This document shows positions 10,440-22,448 of a DNA stretch of 64,000 nt, one piece after another. Below the pieces are notes generated by a model. The model had not been told where the DNA came from and ran no database searches. It saw only the letters and a list, made by a program, of their open reading frames with translations. Source of the stretch: Liopterus haemorrhoidalis (taxonomy: Eukaryota; Arthropoda; Insecta; Coleoptera; Dytiscidae); the NCBI GenBank assembly GCA_963971575.1, contig OZ020620.1, positions 38,083,992 to 38,147,991 on the forward strand, written 5' to 3'. The position numbers and the translations under genes were made by a program. Numbering within the stretch: the first letter of the stretch is position 1; the number at the start of each line of letters is the position of its first letter.

Positions 10440-10700
10440 TTAATCAGTATAGAAGATCTGAAAATTTGCTCCGTATATTATGCAGTTGCGGGACATTGGT
10501 GGCTCTCAGGAGCGTGGGAGATCTCTTCGCGAGTAGTCCGTATAAGGTCGCGAGATTAGAGCCTGAGCCGGACACAGTTATTCGCATTGTTTGCAAACAA
10601 TTAAATATACAACGCTTTTTGTTCGTCGTCTCTCAAAGTGAATTCCTCATGAGCAAATCTCGGCTTCAATCGTACCGAAGAAGATGATTATGTATAACAT
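10440..10700 (+). other. GC-richer island, unrecognised
   Basis: A 73-codon frame (10466-10687) lies in sequence clearly richer in G+C and CpG than its surroundings. The protein has no motif I recognise. The segment ends in TCGTCTCTCAAAGTG and might be a solo LTR or the edge of an exon, but neither TG...CA ends nor splice sites are evident. Confidence 0.25.
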
Positions 10701-10888
10701 AACTGGTTTGTTTTTCAAACGGGAACATTGGTTCATAATGAGAAACTAGGGATGAATTGTGTTCTTTTTTAGATTTATTGTTAGGTTATGTTCTTCCTAC
10801 TTGGTGCCAAAAACCTTCATGTAACAAAAAATAACATGCAGTAAATGATGCAATGGATATAGTCACCGAAAAAATTAAAAACCATATA

Positions 10889-11660
10889 CAGTTGATTCCG
10901 CTTAATTGGGACACATCGGGACTTAGGCATTTTGGCCCAATTAAGCGGCTGCCCCAATTAAGCGAATTTCACATAAAATTAAACAATGCATATTTTTCTT
11001 TCAATAATTTTATTTTATAAACTCTTGGACAAAACTATAAATTACATATAACCAAAAAATATAAACTTTTAAGAAAAAATAATAATAAATTCCAAAATAA
11101 AACATACAATTTAATTCAATGTTAAAATGCGTCAAGTGTATTCTGTCTTTTGTTTTTGTAACATTTCACTTCTACAAAATCAGCACAGGTATTCAGTGTG
11201 GATGTAGGGCTTCCTTCATTTCCTTCCTGCATTAAATAACGCTGTAACCCGGCCATACATTTTTTTGCCTCCTGGTTAGTCACAGGCACTGGTGGATCAT
11301 CATCATTATCGTCATCTTCGTCTAATTTTTTATGTTTTGATTTAATGTTTTCTACAATTGAATCCTTACAATCTTCAACTTGATATTTGCTAGTTTTTTA
11401 AATATATTTTGTCATCTTGTGAATCAAAAAGATATGAAGCGCATCATATTAAATTCTTTGTACATATTTTTTCTTGAGAATATCTGTAACATAATATGTA
11501 CTGTGATCTTAAATTTACTGTCCCAATTAAGCGAAATGATGTCCCAATTAAACAGGTAAATTAACTGTTGGTTCCTTGGTTTGGTTTCTGTTCTTTGAAA
11601 TTTGGCCCAAATAAGCGGCTGTCCCAATTAAGTGGTGGCCCAATTAAACGGAATCGTCTG
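10889..11660 (-). mobile_element. pogo/Tigger-like deletion derivative, copy 1
   Basis: Inverted ends CAGTTGATTCCGCTTAATTG and CAATTAAACGGAATCGTCTG with TA duplications (10887-10888 and 11661-11662). The word CGCTTAATTGGG is repeated near both ends, probably as transposase binding sites. The 3' part of a pogo-type transposase frame is kept (11122-11392). A shorter sister copy is at 21673-22258. Confidence 0.85.
11122..11392 (-). pseudogene. pogo-type transposase C-terminal relic
   Basis: The open minus-strand frame has an acidic stretch (KKLDEDDDNDDDPPVPVTN), then EAKKCMAGLQRYLMQEG, TSTLNTCADFVEV and finally RQNTLDAF before TAA (11122-11124). A short helical segment followed by a C-terminal Q-x-x-L-x-x-F motif is typical of the tail of pogo/Tigger/jerky transposases. 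That tail resembles a PCNA-interacting (PIP) box. The DNA-binding and DDE domains are gone. The sister copy reads RQTTLDAFL at the same place. Confidence 0.65.
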
Positions 11661-11865
11661 TACATGGTTATCGATAAAACAAATTTAACATACTGAGGTT
11701 TTATCCTGAATAATAATCAAATTGCAGAAGTTTCTTAATATAAAACATTGGGGGCTCGTGACAATATTGAATGGTAGCGCCAATCCCCTACCCTCCCCCC
11801 ATTTTACTCAAAGTTTTGTATCAGCTTGGCTTGCAGTAATTTATTACCTCGTTTATTACCAATTA

Positions 11866-12830
11866 AAAAATCAGCTGTGGCCACCACAGGACCAACCGCC
11901 ATCATAAAGTACTTGTATAAAATACATTCTAGCAGCAGAGTAGAAATAACTTGACCAAATATATTCTAACAGAGATATTATTAATCATGACCATGGAAAC
12001 GTTATGAAACCAGTTGCGAAGGGACACCTCTGCTAGACTTGCCCTCCCATAAAAAAAATAATAATAAAAAAATACAGAAAAAAAAATTAAAAGAAGATTT
12101 AGGTAAATCTTCAAAAATACATCAAATTATGTCCTATGCAAATTTTTGTACAAGGTTTGGTTTACTAGTTACGAATTTTTTAAAATTTTAAAGTTTAATA
12201 ACTTCCGTTTCTGGTTTCGGATTTTAATAAAAAACAATAGGGCTCTTCCCAATTAATAGGAGAATTTTTTAGTACCAGAACGAACTCTTAAAGTTAACCG
12301 TTTTTGAGTTATCGTGTATACACACAGACACACAGACACACACACACATACGGACGGCACTTCGAAAATAGGTTTTTTGGATTCCCTGGACCATGAAACG
12401 TGGTTATCAGTCAAAATCTCGACATCGAAAATTTTCGCGATTACAATACTTGCCCCTTATATATTAAGGTCGGGCAAGTAAAAATTGAGACATGGAAAAA
12501 ATTTCGAAAAATTTTTCAAAATTAATTCGTTTTATCAAAAAATGTCTCAAATAAATGTTATTATTTTTATAGCAACATTTGTTAAATAAATGTTTTCGAA
12601 ATATTTCTCTGTTGTGAAATATTCGCAAAACTCTTAAAACCGACATGAGTAAACGCCCATTTCTAGTTAACCGATTTTTACCAAAAGTTGATCAATTCGT
12701 GCTATTGATGTAAAAAGCTTAAATATGAAGTTTCATAAAAATCCTTTTAGCCGAATTTGCTCTGCCCGTGTACACGGACCGACAGACAGACAGACATCAG
12801 TTGGTCACACCTACGAAATCCTAAAAATGA
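11866..12830 (-). mobile_element. Fam-B element copy 1, with Fam-A tail
   Basis: Reverse copy holding both modules. It starts with the hairpin end AAAAAATCAGCTGTGGCCAC. Module 2 (about 12190-12480) follows, with its CA-rich microsatellite at 12317-12350. Module 1 (about 12480-12800) ends in CAGA repeats (12780-12797). Beyond the repeats the sequence is not Fam-B but TTGGTCACACCTACGAAATC, the end of Fam-A. A chimera joined at the microsatellite is the simplest reading. Confidence 0.7.
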
Positions 12831-13687
12831 TAGAGTATACTCAAGAAGGAAGAAAAATATCTAAAGAACGTTATGTTTATAATATATATTTTTTTTAAGT
12901 AAAAAAATAAATAAATAAAATTTGTATACACTTTTAAGAAAAAATGTGTATAAAAAGAATCCTTTTAGTCAAAATTTATATCATACGTTGAAAATTTTAA
13001 TGACCAAAAAATATTTTTTAAAAATTTAATGTGAAATTTTTATACCACGAACCCATATCCATCTCATAAAATTTTTAAAAGCAACATTCTTAAACAGGTA
13101 GATATTTTTCAGTGTCAAAGTTGAAAGTTAAAAACATGATTCGTTTAGTTGAATGCTGGTTGGAATCCCAAAGAATCTCCACCGCTTTGGCTGCCAAAAA
13201 AATGCCGTTCGTATAATTTCGTCGCGTGATTATTAACAATAAATTACTTGGTAATATTTCATTAGTTGATCGATATATTAATAGGGGTCTCCAGTGTTGA
13301 ATCTCTACGTGGTGTAAATAGATTTTTAAATATATACTAACGAGATTAGGTTAGGTTATGGGGAATATATGTCGTGATAATGGGTGATAAATTCATTAAA
13401 AATACATTGATAATGGGATTGTTAAAGCTTCATGCTGAGACAATATTACTATACATTCTACAAAAGGCTATTCAAATTTGAAATATATGGAGGATATAAG
13501 TCGTAGCTTTCTTTTGTTTTTTTTTTTTTGAGTATTTATTTCAATAAAAAAATACTTTAAAACATTAAAATATTTGCCGTTTTTGACAACGAAGCTCACA
13601 GTTACCATCTATCAGACATAATCAGTGTCTTCACAGCTGTTTTTAGTATGCTAAAAGCCACGGAACTAATTAAAAAATATTTTTGTT
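12831..13687. other. Unassigned AT-rich sequence
   Basis: No gene or bounded repeat recognised. A short stretch at 13138-13215 (AATGCTGGTTGGAATCCC...) has a more balanced composition but no interpretable frame. Confidence 0.35.
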
Positions 13688-13834
13688 TTCGATGAGCACA
13701 TATTTGTTTATATTTTTAGGGGGGTATGCTTTTTAGATGTTTTAGTATTTTTCCTATGTGCGGGTCAAAGAGTTGTATAAGCATGCCAAATTTCAACTCT
13801 CTAGGTTTAGCCGTTTGGCTACAATTTTTACCGA

Positions 13835-13872
<38 letters not shown>

Positions 13873-13926
13873 GACAAAATGACGGTATAAGGGTTTTTTG
13901 GTCATACCTACAAAACCCTAAAAAAC
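13688..13926 (-). mobile_element. Fam-A fragment copy 3 (microsatellite end only)
   Basis: Contains only the core next to the repeat (TTCGATGAGCACATATTTGT onward), nine or so CAGA units (13836-13872) and the end CCTACAAAACCCTAAAAA. The hairpin half is absent. Confidence 0.75.
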
Positions 13927-14548
13927 AGAAGATGAACAAAGTGACTCTCTGAGTACCATTCTCAATATCGAACAACTGTATCCAAGAAACCATTTCATCC
14001 AGGATATTACAGAAAATATGCACGATGCCATATGCGTTAGGAAAAACTTCATAATCATGTGGATTCCATCAAATATATGTAATGGAATCATATATCTATA
14101 TGTATAAAAATGAATATTTGTGGCTATGTCCGGAAATTCTAACCCACTTTCAGATATGCTACCTAGTTGAAATTTTGCATACTGGTAGGAAATGCCTTCA
14201 TCATAAATAGAAAAATCACAAAAAAGTTCCACCAGAAACGAGAAAATAATAATTTTGTTTTTAATTATATTGGACCATTAGAATATCTATTAAATATGCA
14301 GTGAGGGGATATGAATTTTCGTTCAATAGTTGATTGGATATATTCAGATAGTGGCTCTTCAGGTGGCATCGGAAATGTTTGGCTTAAATATTGTCGGTAA
14401 ACAGCACTGATCTTTATTATTATAGCAAAGTTATTTAGCAAAACTATGATTAGTCTATGTAGAACGAGAAAACATCTATATTATATTTTTTTATTTTTGC
14501 CGATATTTATGTCCTGAAATTATGTAATTTTTTGGATCAATAAAGTAT
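13927..14548. other. Unassigned AT-rich sequence
   Basis: No supported feature. Reverse open frames at 13793-14232 overlap the Fam-A fragment and are not credible genes. Confidence 0.35.
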
Positions 14549-14788
14549 TATTATTATTATTATTATTATGGGGTTTGTCAGGTCTTGACAAGCGTCCACT
14601 AATCTCAAACTTCAGCAACCTTTTGAGCCGCGTCATACTAGAGACTAGTGAAGCTAAATACACACGACTGCATCCCAAACCCTGGCGATATGCAGCCGCG
14701 GAAATTACGCTAGATCCAATGCCCGCACAATGTGGAGTGACCCGAGCAGCACTGCTTTCTGCATCCTATTATTATTATTATTATTATA
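14549..14788 (+). other. GC-rich segment bracketed by (ATT)n microsatellites
   Basis: An (ATT)n run at 14549-14570 and a second at 14767-14787 flank about 195 bp of much more balanced composition. That segment can be translated (SGLDKRPLISNFSNLLSRV...). LINE and SINE insertions often end in such microsatellites, so two adjacent 3' tails or one element with a duplicated tail is possible. No diagnostic protein motif. Confidence 0.3.
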
Positions 14789-15144
14789 TGAACTTTATTA
14801 TTTTGGTTTATTTATTTTTGCTTTTGACGAATCTTTTAAAAACAGTTTGACACATTTTAACCAAATTTATTATACAATAGAGTAAAACCAGATGCGAACA
14901 GACGCCATATAGCATCTCAAAATTCTCATTCTAAGAGAGTGTTTCGGGATTAAAATTGTTAACTTAAAAACTTAAAATATCTTTTTAACAAATTTTTTTA
15001 ATTGCACCCCGAAAGGAGTAAATTGCTATTTTTTATTCTATAAAACGTCCTTTGGACATAGTCATGAAATTCGGAAAGCATATTCTCTCCATGATGTAAG
15101 CACCCAAACAAGAGATTTTTTGATTTTTTCTGCTAGTTATCAAT

Positions 15145-15181
15145 AAAAATGTATAATATGAATTACATATTATACATTTTT
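15145..15181. repeat. Perfect 16-bp palindrome
   Basis: AAAAATGTATAATATG and CATATTATACATTTTT are exact inverses around AATTA. AT-only arms, so chance or slippage origin is plausible. Confidence 0.6.
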
Positions 15182-15224
15182 GGTTGAATTTATTACTACT
15201 ATATTTTATTGTAAAAATTGATGT

Positions 15225-15860
15225 TTTTTAGGTCCAGTATGTTTTTGGTCATAATCGGGTCTTGTTTTAGGGCTTCTTTTAAGTCTTGTGGTATTCTGTG
15301 CATGGTCCGTGTGGGTTGAAAAAGTTGTCAGTCAATCAGTACGTGTCTTACTGTCAGGGGTTGGTGGAAGGTCTCGCAAAGCTTGCTGTGTAATTCAGCC
15401 ATTATGTGTTCGTGGGTATGTTTCGTTTGTCCAATTCTCAATCTGGGAATTATGATTTGTTCACGTCTGTTGTTTTTGATTGTCCATGACCGAATGTCTT
15501 GTTTTATCATACGTAGTTTGTTTTTTGAAGTGTTTACCCATTTGCTGAGTCGGGTAAAGTCTGTTTTTTATGGTCTGCTTTATGAGGGTTATGTTCGGGA
15601 AAATCTGTAGGACCTCCTCTTCTGTAGGGTTTGGATATGGCTGCTGAGTTTGCTGCTTCGTTGCCTTCTATGCCTACATGTCCTGGGGTCCAGATGAATA
15701 CTACAGTTTTACTAAGTGTTGAAATGCTATGCACTCCTGGATTTTCTGTATGGTAGGGTCCTTACTGTAGTTGTTTCTTAGCGCCAAGATTGTGCTTAGT
15801 GAGTCAGAACAGATAGCAGTGTTCACCACTTTTGAATTCGCGAAACCGATCTGTTTATAC
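15225..15860 (-). pseudogene. LINE RNase H and zinc-knuckle tail relic
   Basis: Minus-strand frames give AICSDSLSTILALRNNYS (15850-15780), the active-site strand of an RNase H domain. WTPGHVGIEGNEAANSAA (15700-15640) follows, the highly conserved C-terminal RNase H block of I/Jockey/R1-type LINEs. Then comes RREQIIIPRLRIGQTKHTHE, and LTVRHVLID at about 15345, matching the '.LRIGHT..TH...C..C...LTV.HIL..C' tail. Several frameshifts and stops separate the pieces. The reverse transcriptase is missing, so this is a 5'-truncated dead copy. Confidence 0.8.
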
Positions 15861-15974
15861 AGTTTCTAATAGAGAACAGTTACCATAAGTTTTAACAAAT
15901 AATCGATTAGCTTCAGTTGCACTTTTTAGGGTTTTGTAGGTATGACCAAAAAACCCTTATACCGTCATTTTGTC

Positions 15975-16264
<290 letters not shown>

Positions 16265-16759
16265 TCGGTAAAAATTGTAGCCAAACGGCTAAGCCTAGAG
16301 AGTTGAAATTTGGCATGCTTATACAACTCTTTGACCCGCACATAGGAAAAATACTAAAACATCTAAAAAACATATCCCCCTAAAAATATAAACAAATATA
16401 TGCTCATCGAAAAAAAAAATATATTTTTTTACAATTCTGTATAGGGTATCAAATGAAAGCCCTTGGTACGTGGATTAACGATCAAAATTTTATTTTTGCA
16501 AAATAAATTATTTTGAGGCTATTTTTGACAAAATTGTGCAAAAAAAATTTTGTCCCACACCCTGTAGCCCATATGTTTTAAACTAAAAATCTAAAAAAAT
16601 TCTCAGTAATGTACATTGGTGTGAACCGGAATAGTACAACAGGAATTTTTGATCAGATTATATTTTCGGAAAATAACGCAATTTTTGTGTTTTTTAGTAA
16701 AATATGTAATAATTTACTGTTTAATGTAATATTAATCCGCTATTTAACGTAGTAAACGA

Positions 16760-16840
16760 GTGATCCTGTATAACACAGTGGTAGCGTTCTCGCTTAGTGA
16801 GTTGAAACTACTGTAAGAAACTGTGTTCGAATCCCGTCAA
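16760..16840 (+). other. tRNA-like cassette in Fam-A copy 4
   Basis: TAACACAGTGG (16771-16781) matches box A at 10 of 11 positions. TGTTCGAATCC (16824-16834) matches box B at 10 of 11. Related to the copy 2 cassette in its flanks (AACGAGTGA, CCCGTCAATTTT) but with a different and longer middle. Confidence 0.5.
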
Positions 16841-17276
16841 TTTTAATTTTTTCAGTTTTTTTTTTGCATTTTTATTTTGTTTAAATTATTTTGTCAAAAT
16901 TCAAGTTATATTTTGGTAAATGTTGCATTTAATTTTTAAAAGCGTAAATTTAATAACCAGTGGGAAATGTTGAAATTATAATTTAATTCTATACTTGAAG
17001 GTATCAGAGGGCGAGGCTTATGATTTAAGCAACCAATGGAAGCCATTGGCGTAATTTTTAAAATCTTAATGAACCTTGCTATATAAAAAAAAAAAAAACT
17101 GCACATATTTAGAAACTTAAATAATGGTATTAGGCATTCGAATTAAAATTCATAAAAAAATATTTTGACATAAAATTTGTTTTGACATCCCAAATAATCA
17201 TCACACAGTTAATAAATACCTGCGAAACCCTGAAATGTGTGAAAATTCACACTTCACATAAATTTTTTTCTAATCA

Positions 17277-18124
17277 AAGTAGTGTAGAACAAAGCCGATC
17301 TAGGGTGTGGAGAGTGAGGCACTCGCCTGGGGTGTAAAATTTATATGGGCGCAAAAATCATTCCGGCCCCCTTATTTGGTGAGAATTACGACCCGTCATT
17401 CCTTTTTATTTGGTTATGACCAAAGGAGCAGGAATACCTTTGTCGGGCTCTGATGTAGAAGTAAACATCGGAAAAACAACTTAACAACATGTAACAACGC
17501 AAAATGTTAACAAATATGTGTTATTAATGACATCCTTGTATATTTTAGTGAATTGATCTGTCATTCTCAAAAAAACACTATTACTAATTGTTTTGAAACA
17601 TGCTCCAAAGTATTAATCAATGTTTCTCCTTTCTTAAAATTAATCAAACCTGAAGTAAATAAACAGGCTATCAAGTTGCTACTCTTCTGTAACCATATAT
17701 CTCAAGTTTTTTTGTTTATTTTTTTGTCAAGTCTAACATTTTCGCAATATTTGAAACCGGAGAGCTAGCCACAAGACGATAAGATCTTAGAGATGCACGA
17801 TGCAGTCTCTGTGGATGGGAAGAATTCGCGAAGCATGCTATGCAGTATATCTACATGGTGGTTTTGTGCACTCGTTTATAAGGATGGCGGCGCTCTAAGC
17901 GACATGTAATTTGCAGCATACTCCACTAGACGGAGATTATTATGTATCTTCTATACTTTGTGCTTTATCGTATATATCACCATTTATCAATGTCCAAACA
18001 GCATACCTTACTAGATTTTTATATTCAAATAATTTTATATATTTTAATAATTTGCTCTAAGGTTACATTTATAGTCAACAGTTTAGCTCGTGTTTAGTTT
18101 TGGTTAAAAATATAATTTCAACAG
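17277..18124. other. Unassigned sequence
   Basis: 17290-17450 has a mixed composition (GATCTAGGGTGTGGAGAGTG...) without recognisable frame. 17810-17930 is locally GC-richer. Nothing assignable. Confidence 0.35.
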
Positions 18125-18288
18125 AAACTAATTTTTACCGACCACCAACATATATAAGGGAGGTATTGTGATCATACCGATTTTGATATTTCCAGATTTC
18201 GATGGATCTCTGTGAATTGAGGTTCCTACATAACGTTTTGACTACTTTTAGCATGATGTCTGTCGGTCTGTCTATCTGTCTGTCTGTA

Positions 18289-18320
<32 letters not shown>

Positions 18321-18645
18321 GGTCCGTGTACACGTGCGGAGCAAATTCGGCTAAAAGTATTTTTATGAAATTTCATATTTAAGCTTTTGACATCAATGGC
18401 ACGAGTCGATCAACTTTTGGTAAAAATCGGTTAACTAGAAATGGGAGTTTACTCGTGTCGGTTTTAAGATTTTTGCGAATATTTCACAACAGAGAAATAT
18501 TTCGAAAAAATTTATATAACAAACGTTGCTATAAAAGCAACAACTAACAACTAAAAGAGACATATTTTGATAAAGCAGCATAAATTAAACAAGTACTTGG
18601 TGACAAGTGATGGCGGTCGGTCCTGTGGTGGCCACAGCTGATTTT
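18125..18645 (+). mobile_element. Fam-B short (module 1) copy
   Basis: Starts TTTTTACCGACCACCAACAT, runs through GGTATTGTGATCATACCG and an imperfect TCTG array (18257-18325). After GTACACG..GGAGCAAATTCGGCT it jumps to the 3' hairpin CTGTGGTGGCCACAG followed by CTGATTTTTT. Module 2 is missing, with the same junction (AAATTAAACAA..ACTT) as in the 28 kb copy. Confidence 0.8.
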
Positions 18646-18826
18646 TTATAGTAGTCTCCACTGTCTTTCTCTCATTTCGAATTCTATTATTCGTAATATT
18701 CTAGTATTAGAATCGTATTATTCTTTAAGTTTTAGAGCCCTCCTATGGTAGTTCAGGATTCAGAGGCGTCATATTCAATAATGTTTGGAAGATCTATTTA
18801 GAAAGATATATTTTGCCCGAAAGCAT

Positions 18827-19310
18827 GGATTTTTACTTGCCCGACCTTAATACATATGGGGCAAGTATTGTAATCGCGAAAATTTTCGATGTCGAGATTT
18901 TGACTGATGACCACGTTTCATGGTCCAGGAAATCCAAAAAACCTATTTTCGAAGTGCCGTCCGTATGTGTGTGTGTGTGTGTATACACGATAACTCAAAA
19001 ACGGTTTAACTGAAAGAGTTCATTCAAAAAATTCTTCTAATAATTGGGAAGAACCCTATTGTTTTTTATTAAAATCCGAAACCGGAAAAGGAAGTTATTA
19101 AACTTTAAAATTTAAAAAAATTCGTAACTAGTAAACCAAGCTTTGGACAAAAATTTGTATAGGAAATAATTTGATGTATTTTTGAAGATTTACCTAAATC
19201 TTCTTTTAAATTAAAAAAATATATATATATCTATTTTTTTTATTATTATTTTTTTTATGGGAGGGCAAGTCTAGCGGAGGTCTCCCTATGCCACTGGTTT
19301 TATTAGATCT
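18827..19310 (+). mobile_element. Fam-B module 2 fragment
   Basis: TTTACTTGCCCGACCTTAAT, then GGGGCAAGTATTGTAATCGC, the CGTCCGTATGTG microsatellite (18958-18983), TACACGATAACTCAAAAACG and finally GGGAGGGCAAGTCTAGC. Aligns in inverted orientation to 12040-12480. Confidence 0.8.
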
Positions 19311-20829
19311 TGAGCGTCCTTTTCAGTACCGCTAATTGTGGAAATACTGCTGCCCAGATATATAAAGACGACTTCTTTGGCTATACAGAATCGCTCATTT
19401 TTCTGAGTTCAATACACTATATATTTTAGTTTTATTAACGTTGATTTTAATATAAATTGACCTTTTTATTTAGTTCTATCTGCTGTGCTTACTTTGTCCA
19501 TATTTTTTCTACAATACTTGTTCTGTTGTTTCTTCATCTATTTGTTTGTTATGCAGTACTTCTTCCTACTTATTATCAATATTATCAACCGTATTGTTTT
19601 GTGTTATTATTTTTTTCAGTACCATACATGATTTTTTCCTGGAGAAGGATTCGAACCCGAGAAAAAAGAATAAAAAATTATTGTTAACAAAGAGATTTTA
19701 TGAAATGATGTCTGAGGTGGAAGGTATGTGTTGTTGCATACCTAGTTGTAAGCTGACATATTAAAATAATAAATGATATGAATAATATTAATATAGAAGT
19801 GCAGGTATGTGGCGAGGAGACATGCCAGCGCCTCAGATATTTAATATAACTTCTTTATGTGCAGTTTAACACAATAGGTATTGCACTATGCCATGCGTAT
19901 CATAGTTACCGCTCCAGACGCATAACACTTCTGCTCGGATGCTACCATTTAAATTAAATTGATTTGTGTTAACTGCATTAGTATTTCAATGTGTTCGGGA
20001 TTATTGTTTAAGCTTAGATTAGTGAATGAACATTCTTAAACATCAACAGCGTGGCCATATTTTTTTGAATACACGGTAATTGTTGTTATGGTCGATGTGC
20101 TTTGCCAAAATGTTCTTTTCCGTTCTCATCTGTTTGAAGGCCTCGGCTCTTCCTCGCCCTCAAACTCAGATGCGGACGAAAAATATCAACTTTTTGGTAC
20201 AAAATCTTAAAAAATGTAACATTTAACAGAAGCTACCATACAGGTGTCGTAATATAATAAAATCACATTAACTGATTTTAAAACAAATTCCACCTCATTT
20301 CAACATCTAATACATTTAATCTACTTTTTAAATAAGTCGGTACTATTAAACATTTTCCCATAAAAATAAACTATAAGACCAAGAGATGTTTTATATGTTA
20401 TTTATACAAGTTATGTTCAAAGTGTTGTCCTAGTTTCTGAAGTCCGGTAATACAGGCGTGAGAAGTTACCTAGCTTAGCAATTTCTGTGTCATAATTTTC
20501 ATTTATTTAATGCCAATATATGATATTTACATGTTCGTTTGTAAGTCTAATTAGGCGCCACGTTTAATTATATAAATTATATGCAAAAGGAGAAAGCTTT
20601 AGTTTATTTATAATGGTTACGAATATTGTAAAATTTGTTTTAAATGATGTTTCGCACTGTATAAGCTTAGAATAACACTTTTTCCAATGACGTCATGAGT
20701 AAATTAATAAAACGTATAACCGAAGAAGTATCAAATTATTGTTTTAGGAATTAGCAGGCTTTATTCAGACGGTGTAAGCGTGGTACAAGAAATACAACCA
20801 ATAGTAATGCTTTATTTTGAAAAAAATCG
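19311..20829. other. Unassigned sequence
   Basis: About 1.5 kb with no recognised element. An isolated box B-like GGGTTCGAATCC occurs on the minus strand at about 19646-19657 without a matching box A. Open frames at 19457-19764 are short and motif-free. Confidence 0.35.
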
Positions 20830-20839
20830 TTGGCTAAGC

Positions 20840-21200
20840 GCTCTGAACAATATCCAAATGCATCCTCTTGTACTAAAGATCCTGTTGCTACTCTACAATG
20901 CTCAAATGTGAGGGTAGAGCTGTTTTGGATACCGGACTATGTTGGTATTAAAGGTAATAAAGCGGCTGATGACGCTGCAAAAGCCGCCTCCCACACACCT
21001 ATGATTGATGTTTCATATTTCCAGTTGACGCAAAGGGTCAACTTTCAGGACATTTAACTTGCTGTAGTTTAATTCACTGTATTGATATCTGACCGAAGAC
21101 AACTGCTTATTTCTCCTAATATACCGTGGTTAAATCCAGAAGAGAGAAAATGCAGACTGTGTGGAAGAAGAGAAGAGACGCTGTGGCATATAATGTATGA
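20840..21200 (+). pseudogene. LINE RNase H tail relic (family L-a)
   Basis: Frame 20830-21057 contains RVELFWIPDYVGIKGNKAAD, the RNase H block WIPGHVGIxGNExAD with two substitutions. Downstream, frame-shifted, are NPEERKCRLCGRREETLWHI and MYD, the CxxC...H zinc knuckle that ends many I/Jockey/R1-type ORF2 proteins. The relic at 39010-39260 is the same family (RAELFWIPGYVGI). Catalytic RNase H residues upstream and the whole reverse transcriptase are absent. Confidence 0.78.
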
Positions 21201-21660
21201 CTAAAATACAAGAGGTGAAAATCAGCTTGACAGAAATATTAGAAGATTTCGGAAAAGGAGTTCCTATAATGAAAAAAATATTGAAAGAAAGAAGAAACAC
21301 AAACAGAGACAGAGACAGGTAAGCAAAAACGAAGAAAACAGAAATAAGGTGATGATAAACAAGAACATTTCAAAGAAAAAAGAAAGACGAAGAGATTTGG
21401 AAAAAGACAAATATAACAGAATAAAAGTAAAATAACTGAAAGAAAACTAAGATATCCAAAAGAGGGTGAAGATTGAAAACATTAGATAAAGACACTTAAA
21501 TGAAGATGAACATATCCGAAAGATGGTGAAGAAACTCGAGAGAGAAAAAGAAAATACCCAAGACATGATATGATCATTTGATATACGAAATACCCCAAAA
21601 GCAGAAGAAAAATCTTGAAAGAAGACGGTCCAAATCAACACAATGAAATTATTAGTATAT
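21201..21660 (+). other. Purine-rich stretch
   Basis: About 450 bp strongly biased to A and G on the plus strand (AAGAAGAAACACAAACAGAG...). It directly follows the LINE tail and may be its 3' untranslated region or a degenerate purine satellite. No frame of note. Confidence 0.4.
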
Positions 21661-21672
21661 AGAAACAAAGTA

Positions 21673-22258
21673 CAGACGATTCCGCTTAATTGGGCCACCG
21701 CTTAATTGGGGCAGCCGCTTATTTGGGCCAAATCTCAAAGAACAGAAATCAAACCAAGGAACCAACAATAAATTTACATGTTTAATTGGGACAACATTCT
21801 GCTTAATTGGGACAGTAAATTTAAGATCACAGTACATATTATGTTACACATATTCTCAAGAAAAAATATGTACAAAGAATTTAATATTCCAGCGTTATTT
21901 TATGCAGGAAGGAAATGAAGGGAGCCCTACATCCACACTGAATACCTGTGCTGATTTTGTAGAAGTGAAATGTTACAAAAACAAAAGACAGACTACACTT
22001 GACGCATTTTTGCATTGAATTAAATTGTATGTACCTATTTATTTTTTTATTTTGGAATTTATTATTATTTTTTCTTAAAAGTTTATATTTTTTGGTTATA
22101 TGTAATTTATAGTTTTGTCCAAAAGTTTATAAAGTAAAATTATTGAAAGAAAAATATGCATTGTTTAATTTTATGTGAAATTCGCTTAATTGGGGCAGCC
22201 GCTTAATTGGACCAAAATTCCTAAGTCCCGATGTGTCCCAATTAAGCGGAATCGACTG
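21673..22258 (+). mobile_element. pogo/Tigger-like deletion derivative, copy 2
   Basis: Ends CAGACGATTCCGCTTAATTG and CAATTAAGCGGAATCGACTG, TA on both sides (21671-21672 and 22259-22260). Same subterminal layout as copy 1, but about 190 bp shorter through loss of the segment after AAGAATTTAAT. Multiple CGCTTAATTGGG-type words at each end. Confidence 0.88.
21890..22018 (+). pseudogene. pogo-type transposase extreme C-terminus
   Basis: Open frame QRYFMQEGNEGSPTSTL, then NTCADFVEVKCYKNK and RQTTLDAFLH before TGA. The last residues match the Q-x-x-L-x-x-F pattern of a PCNA-interacting box, which pogo transposases are known to carry. Nothing upstream of the last 43 codons survives. Confidence 0.65.
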
Positions 22259-22295
22259 TATTTCAAATCCCAAGGGCGTGAATAAATATTATTAC

Positions 22296-22448
22296 TACTA
22301 TATGAAATCTTATTTTAATGTATTTTATTATTAGACTGTGATATTCGTTGGTAAGAAGCTGTAAATCTGCCAATTACCATCGAATATCACAATCTAATAA
22401 TGAAACACATTAAAATAAGGTGCAAGACTTCACATATAAAACAATTTG
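22296..22448. repeat. Long hairpin, about 46-bp arms
   Basis: The left arm from CTTATTTTAATGTATTTTAT to GATATTCGTTGGTAA pairs with the right arm TTACCATCGAATATCAC...TTAAAATAAG, with 42 of 46 positions complementary. The loop is about 19 nt. Similarity continues outward after a small indel (TATATGAA..TCTT). Could be a MITE or a small-RNA hairpin. Confidence 0.75.

Noticed and set aside
10440..10700. Solo LTR
   Set aside because: GC content and terminal TCGTCTCTCA suggested an LTR, but no TG..CA boundaries, target duplication or second copy were found.
15145..15181. Perfect hairpin as a regulatory RNA element
   Set aside because: Arms are almost pure A/T and only 16 bp. Chance formation is likely in sequence of this composition.
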